Assembly (NCBI GenBank): GCA_013388835.1
Contig: JACAEL010000017.1
Coordinates: forward strand, 1-33,272
DNA length: 33,272 nucleotides
Reading direction: 5' to 3'
Origin: Candidatus Thorarchaeota archaeon
Lineage (GTDB): Archaea; Asgardarchaeota; Thorarchaeia; Thorarchaeales; Thorarchaeaceae
This document shows positions 30,737 to 33,272 of this stretch, in pieces (positions within the stretch are counted from its first letter, which is position 1; each line of letters opens with the position of its first letter). The notes beneath the pieces were generated by a model, which saw only the letters and a list, made by a program, of their open reading frames with translations, was not told where the DNA came from and did no database searches. The translations under genes and the position numbers were made by a program.

Positions 30737-31126
30737 TCACATCATAGTGCGGCATGACCCCGCCCCTCTCGGATTCACCATTCCGTTCGAATCTGATGAA
30801 AAAGACCTGCACTCATCCAGGATGTCACCGAACACCCTGCAGAAGTACTTGGCCGCTTCGGTGAGACCGGACCGGCCTCTTTCCGTCAGGGCATACACCA
30901 CTTCTCGTCCTATCGTGGTTCCCTCAATCAGTCCCTTCTGCTTCATCTCCTTTAGAGCTGGATAGATTGTGCCTGGCGTCGGTTTCGTTCCCCGACGTCG
31001 CTCAATCCGCTCGGCGATCTGCTGACCACTGAGGTTTCCCTTCCGGAGCTCCCACAGGATCTGAAACGTCAGGAGACCTCTCATGTCACAGCAACCAGCA
31101 GGACAGCATCTGTTGTCGTCTGGCAT
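30737..31126 (-). CDS. PadR-family winged-helix regulator with N-terminal cysteine cluster
   Basis: The 129-residue protein starts with RCCPAGCCDMRG (Cys 7, 8, 12, 13) followed by a PadR winged helix: LLTFQILWELRKGNLSGQQIAE, then the recognition part KPTPGTIYPALKEMKQKGLIEG and the wing with GREVVYALTERG. Two further cysteines follow (YFCRVF, DECRSF). A metalloid-binding role is suggested by the cysteine cluster and by the divergent arsM gene 72 bases away. It probably represses arsM and itself and lets go on As(III) binding (inference). A TTAAG box about 30 nt upstream of the ATG is its likely promoter. Confidence 0.82.
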   Translation of the reverse strand: MPDDNRCCPAGCCDMRGLLTFQILWELRKGNLSGQQIAERIERRRGTKPTPGTIYPALKEMKQKGLIEGTTIGREVVYALTERGRSGLTEAAKYFCRVFGDILDECRSFSSDSNGMVNPRGAGSCRTMM

Positions 31127-31161
31127 TGTGCATAGTATTGGTCATCCGATAGACTTAACTG

Positions 31162-31186
31162 TACTGCCCCACTTATTGGGCGTACA
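31162..31186. promoter_or_regulatory. Imperfect inverted repeat in the padR/arsM divergent promoter (possible operator)
   Basis: GTAC-T-GCCC (31162-31170) and GGGC-GTAC (31179-31186) pair as a dyad with one bulged T and an 8-base spacer. It lies between the two start codons and near both TATA-like boxes. This position is what a local repressor site needs. Confidence 0.4.
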
Positions 31187-31197
31187 ATATTACGAGC

Positions 31198-32004
31198 ATG
31201 ATGAAGATGAGGAAACGAGTGAGCCAGATGTCGGAAGACGAGGTCAAGATGGAGATAAGGAAGAGGTATGCCAAGGTAGCACGGCACCAGCTCGAACGGG
31301 AAGACTCCGCCGCATGTTGTGGGGCTGGTGGCGAAGCAGATAGCGTCGAGACCAGCTCTTGCGGATGCAGTGCCACGGCGCAGTTCAAGACACTTCTTGA
31401 GTCGATTGGTTATCCTGTCAGCGACCTGCCCTCATTCTTCACGGAGTCATTTGCAGGTTGTGGAAACCCGGTCGCAATCGCTGAGCTGAGAGAGGGCGAC
31501 ACGGTTCTCGACCTAGGCAGTGGAGCAGGCCTTGACGCATTTATCGCCGCTAAGAAGGTCGGTCCGAATGGGCGCGTGATTGGCATAGACATGACACCGG
31601 AGATGGTCGAGAAAGCCAATACTAATGCCGCGCGCGTGGGGGCCTCCAACCTAGAATTCAGACTCGGAGAAGTAGAGAGTCTGCCAATAGAGGATGACTC
31701 CGTCGACGTTGTCATTAGCAATTGCGTCATCAACCTCGTACCAGACAAGACTCGTGTGTTTCGAGAGGCCTTTCGCGTTCTTAGAATGGGTGGAAGGCTT
31801 GTAGTCTCGGACATCATCCTTGAGAGACCGCTCAATGATGCCGTTCGTGATAACATAGACGCATACACCGCCTGCATCAGTGGGGCCATTCTGGAATCGG
31901 AGTATCTGAAGATCATCGCAGATGCAGGATTCCGAGACATCAGGACCATGTCGAAGCATCCATACGGGCCGGCAGCGAGTGTCATAATACGGGCAATGAA
32001 ATGA
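31198..32004 (+). CDS. arsM: Arsenite S-adenosylmethionine methyltransferase
   Basis: ArsM methylates As(III) with SAM. The 268-residue protein has the SAM site VLDLGSGAGLDAF and IGIDMTPEM, and the three As(III)-binding cysteines at 88 (FAGCGNP), 176 (SNCVINL) and 226 (ACISGA); the last two keep the 50-residue spacing of algal ArsM. Extra cysteines occur near the N-terminus (CC at 40-41, CGC at 55-57), a feature of several ArsM proteins. The start at ATG 31198 is one of several; ATG 31228 gives the more usual N-terminus SEDEVKMEIRKRY. It is divergent from the PadR-type regulator. It works in the cytosol. Confidence 0.93.
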   Translation: MMKMRKRVSQMSEDEVKMEIRKRYAKVARHQLEREDSAACCGAGGEADSVETSSCGCSATAQFKTLLESIGYPVSDLPSFFTESFAGCGNPVAIAELREGDTVLDLGSGAGLDAFIAAKKVGPNGRVIGIDMTPEMVEKANTNAARVGASNLEFRLGEVESLPIEDDSVDVVISNCVINLVPDKTRVFREAFRVLRMGGRLVVSDIILERPLNDAVRDNIDAYTACISGAILESEYLKIIADAGFRDIRTMSKHPYGPAASVIIRAMK

Positions 32005-32352
32005 GGAGATGTCCACGCACGACCTCTGCCAATAGGATGCGCAGACGTACCGAGAAGTGAGAACAGGAATAAGAGTACTCTGTACCCAGCCATGAGTCAG
32101 ATGGAAGCATGACAGACCTGCGGAAACTGACCTCAGCTGAGAGCTAATGCCCATGACATGAAGAGCTCCACCAAGAACTGCCTGCCACTAGCTACCGTGG
32201 GAGTGACTGTCGCAGACCCCACAGACGAGACGCCCATGCCTTCTCAGGTTGTGGCTCATCATTCATAGCCCGCGAGTGGTCGCAGTTCTTATTAGGGTGT
32301 ACGGTGTAGAATATGGTCAAACACACAACTGTGGCTGTGCGGGTGAAGTCAG
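32005..32352. other. Intergenic region after arsM; no gene seen
   Basis: About 348 bases. I see no supported gene, tRNA-like fold or repeat. Frames on the minus strand here are extensions of shadows of arsM. A TATA-like CTTATTAG near 32288-32295 may serve the downstream transport gene. Confidence 0.5.
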
Positions 32353-33272
32353 ATGAATCGAGAGGGGTTTCGAACTCATACTCTATTTGTCGTCCTTGTG
32401 ACTATCTCGCTCCTGATATGCTCCATACCGCGGTCAGCTGCAGTGGAGCTGGGGGTATCGCCCACAGCCTCAGAGTCCGAGTACCAAGGAGTGGGACCAT
32501 CTATCGACACACTAACATTCAACGTCATACCCGGGATTGAACAAAAGATCGAGGCACTGGTCAATGATGAGATTGACATCATCGGATCTGAAGTCTACCC
32601 CGCCTATCTTCCCACCCTTGAGGCGGCAGAGAATGTCGAGGTTGAGAAGAGTCCGAGAAACGGCTGCGGCCAGATGATTATCAATTGTGCGAAGTACCCA
32701 TTGAACATCACAGCTTTCAGACGTGCACTGGCCTTTGCGGTGGACAAGCACAGGATTTCTGAAGACGTCTGGGACGGGTTAGCACAACCGCAGGACAGCT
32801 GTGTCCCATCAGGAAACCCGTGGAGCTCCGAAGGTAAGCTGGGATACGACTACTATCAGGCAAATGCCTTGCGCGGAAACCAAATCCTTGACGCTGCTGG
32901 TTTTGTCGATCTTGACTCGGATGGCATCAGGGAGGCACCCAACGGTTCGGAGTTCAGTGTAGTGATTGAGTGTGCATCGTCCTCCGACGTCGCTATCGAG
33001 ACTGGTGCGATTGTGGCAGAGGCTCTCCAGGCCCTCCACATAGACGCGACATCGATGGCGGTCGACTTCTACGATTACCTCGACCGGCTGTACATCCACG
33101 GAGACTTTGACATGTGCTTCATTGGAAAGAGCTTCAACGACTTTGACGTTGATTGGCTTGCATACGAGTACTGGAGTGAGTACGCAGACGAACCCTACTA
33201 CAACTTCCCAATGTTCAAGAACGCCAGCTATGACTCATGGCGCGACCAGCTGCTTCACTCAACTGACTATGA
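32353..33272 (+). CDS. Family-5 extracellular solute-binding protein of an ABC transporter (3' end cut by window)
   Basis: The frame is open from ATG 32353 to the window end (306 codons). It starts with a signal-type N-terminus (RTHTLFVVLVTISLLICSIPRSAA), then short strands IDTLTFNVIPGIEQKIEALVNDEIDIIG, AFRRALAFAVDKHRI and LDAAGFVDLDSDGIREAP. These are marks of SBP_bac_5/DppA-OppA-like proteins (the fR-AL-AiDK and A-GW/F-D-DGIR motifs). Such proteins bind peptides or sugars outside the cell for an ABC transporter. The N-terminal lobe part before the first motif looks shorter than usual, so the first ~100 residues of a typical member may be missing here. The substrate cannot be told. Confidence 0.82.
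   Translation, partial: MNREGFRTHTLFVVLVTISLLICSIPRSAAVELGVSPTASESEYQGVGPSIDTLTFNVIPGIEQKIEALVNDEIDIIGSEVYPAYLPTLEAAENVEVEKSPRNGCGQMIINCAKYPLNITAFRRALAFAVDKHRISEDVWDGLAQPQDSCVPSGNPWSSEGKLGYDYYQANALRGNQILDAAGFVDLDSDGIREAPNGSEFSVVIECASSSDVAIETGAIVAEALQALHIDATSMAVDFYDYLDRLYIHGDFDMCFIGKSFNDFDVDWLAYEYWSEYADEPYYNFPMFKNASYDSWRDQLLHSTDY

Noticed and set aside
31410-32154. Minus-strand frames of 227 and 167 codons
   Set aside because: Antisense shadows of arsM, which keeps all key cysteines and the SAM site.
1-33272. tRNA, rRNA, CRISPR, transposase or integrase
   Set aside because: I looked through the intergenic stretches and saw no cloverleaf with a GTTCGA-type arm, no spaced direct repeats, and no DDE or recombinase motif. 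A tRNAscan or CRISPR-finder run would settle it.

Overview
The window looks like a piece of an archaeal chromosome, most likely from an Asgard archaeon of the Thorarchaeota type. The archaeal signs are a DUF2070 membrane protein, a delta-alpha-beta type 2-oxoacid:ferredoxin oxidoreductase, a DUF2299 protein, a DUF35/thiolase pair, TATA-like boxes (TTAAG/TTAAT cores) roughly 25-40 nt before many start codons, and frequent GTG/TTG starts. The Asgard placement is an inference. It rests on a giant immunoglobulin-like surface protein with a cytosolic longin/roadblock-like domain and on a zinc-ribbon array protein that carries a possible adaptin/coatomer-appendage-like region. I see no rRNA, tRNA, CRISPR array, integrase or insertion sequence.

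Layout. At 1-1443 are the 3' end of a DUF2070 gene and ubiX (flavin prenyltransferase). At 1572-5923 a probable small zinc-ribbon gene faces a leftward group: a 764-residue protein built from four 117-residue double-zinc-ribbon units, a small membrane protein, and a SAMHD1/dGTPase-like HD protein whose metal-binding HD motif has decayed. At 6065-7897 is a secreted, C-terminally anchored M28 metallopeptidase with calcium-binding-type Asp repeats. At 7944-10341 is a leftward porD-porA-porB operon without a gamma subunit, divergent from a nitrilase-superfamily amidase and a DUF2299 protein (10690-12068).

The centre (12465-18104) is a 1,879-residue protein with a signal peptide, many Ig-like repeats, one membrane span, a cytosolic longin-like domain and a charged tail with a duplicated helical motif. 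A small unknown protein follows it. Next come a LarA-like protein lacking the known catalytic residues (leftward) and a VTT/DedA membrane protein.

The stretch 20860-27238 is metabolic: a DUF35/thiolase pair (leftward), then a rightward five-gene run of acyl-CoA dehydrogenase, 4Fe-4S protein, nitroreductase, an unknown cysteine-bearing protein and a homocitrate/isopropylmalate-synthase-type enzyme. Together these suggest acyl-CoA and oxoacid metabolism coupled to ferredoxin rather than to a visible ETF.

The right end (27231-33272) holds small membrane proteins, a stranded methyltransferase 3' fragment, a G-rich intergenic region, an OsmC-like protein and a zinc-ribbon protein. It also holds a divergent arsenic pair, in which a PadR regulator with an N-terminal CC-x3-CC cluster faces arsM, and the 5' part of a family-5 solute-binding protein cut by the window edge. 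All family calls were made by eye from motifs; no database search was possible.
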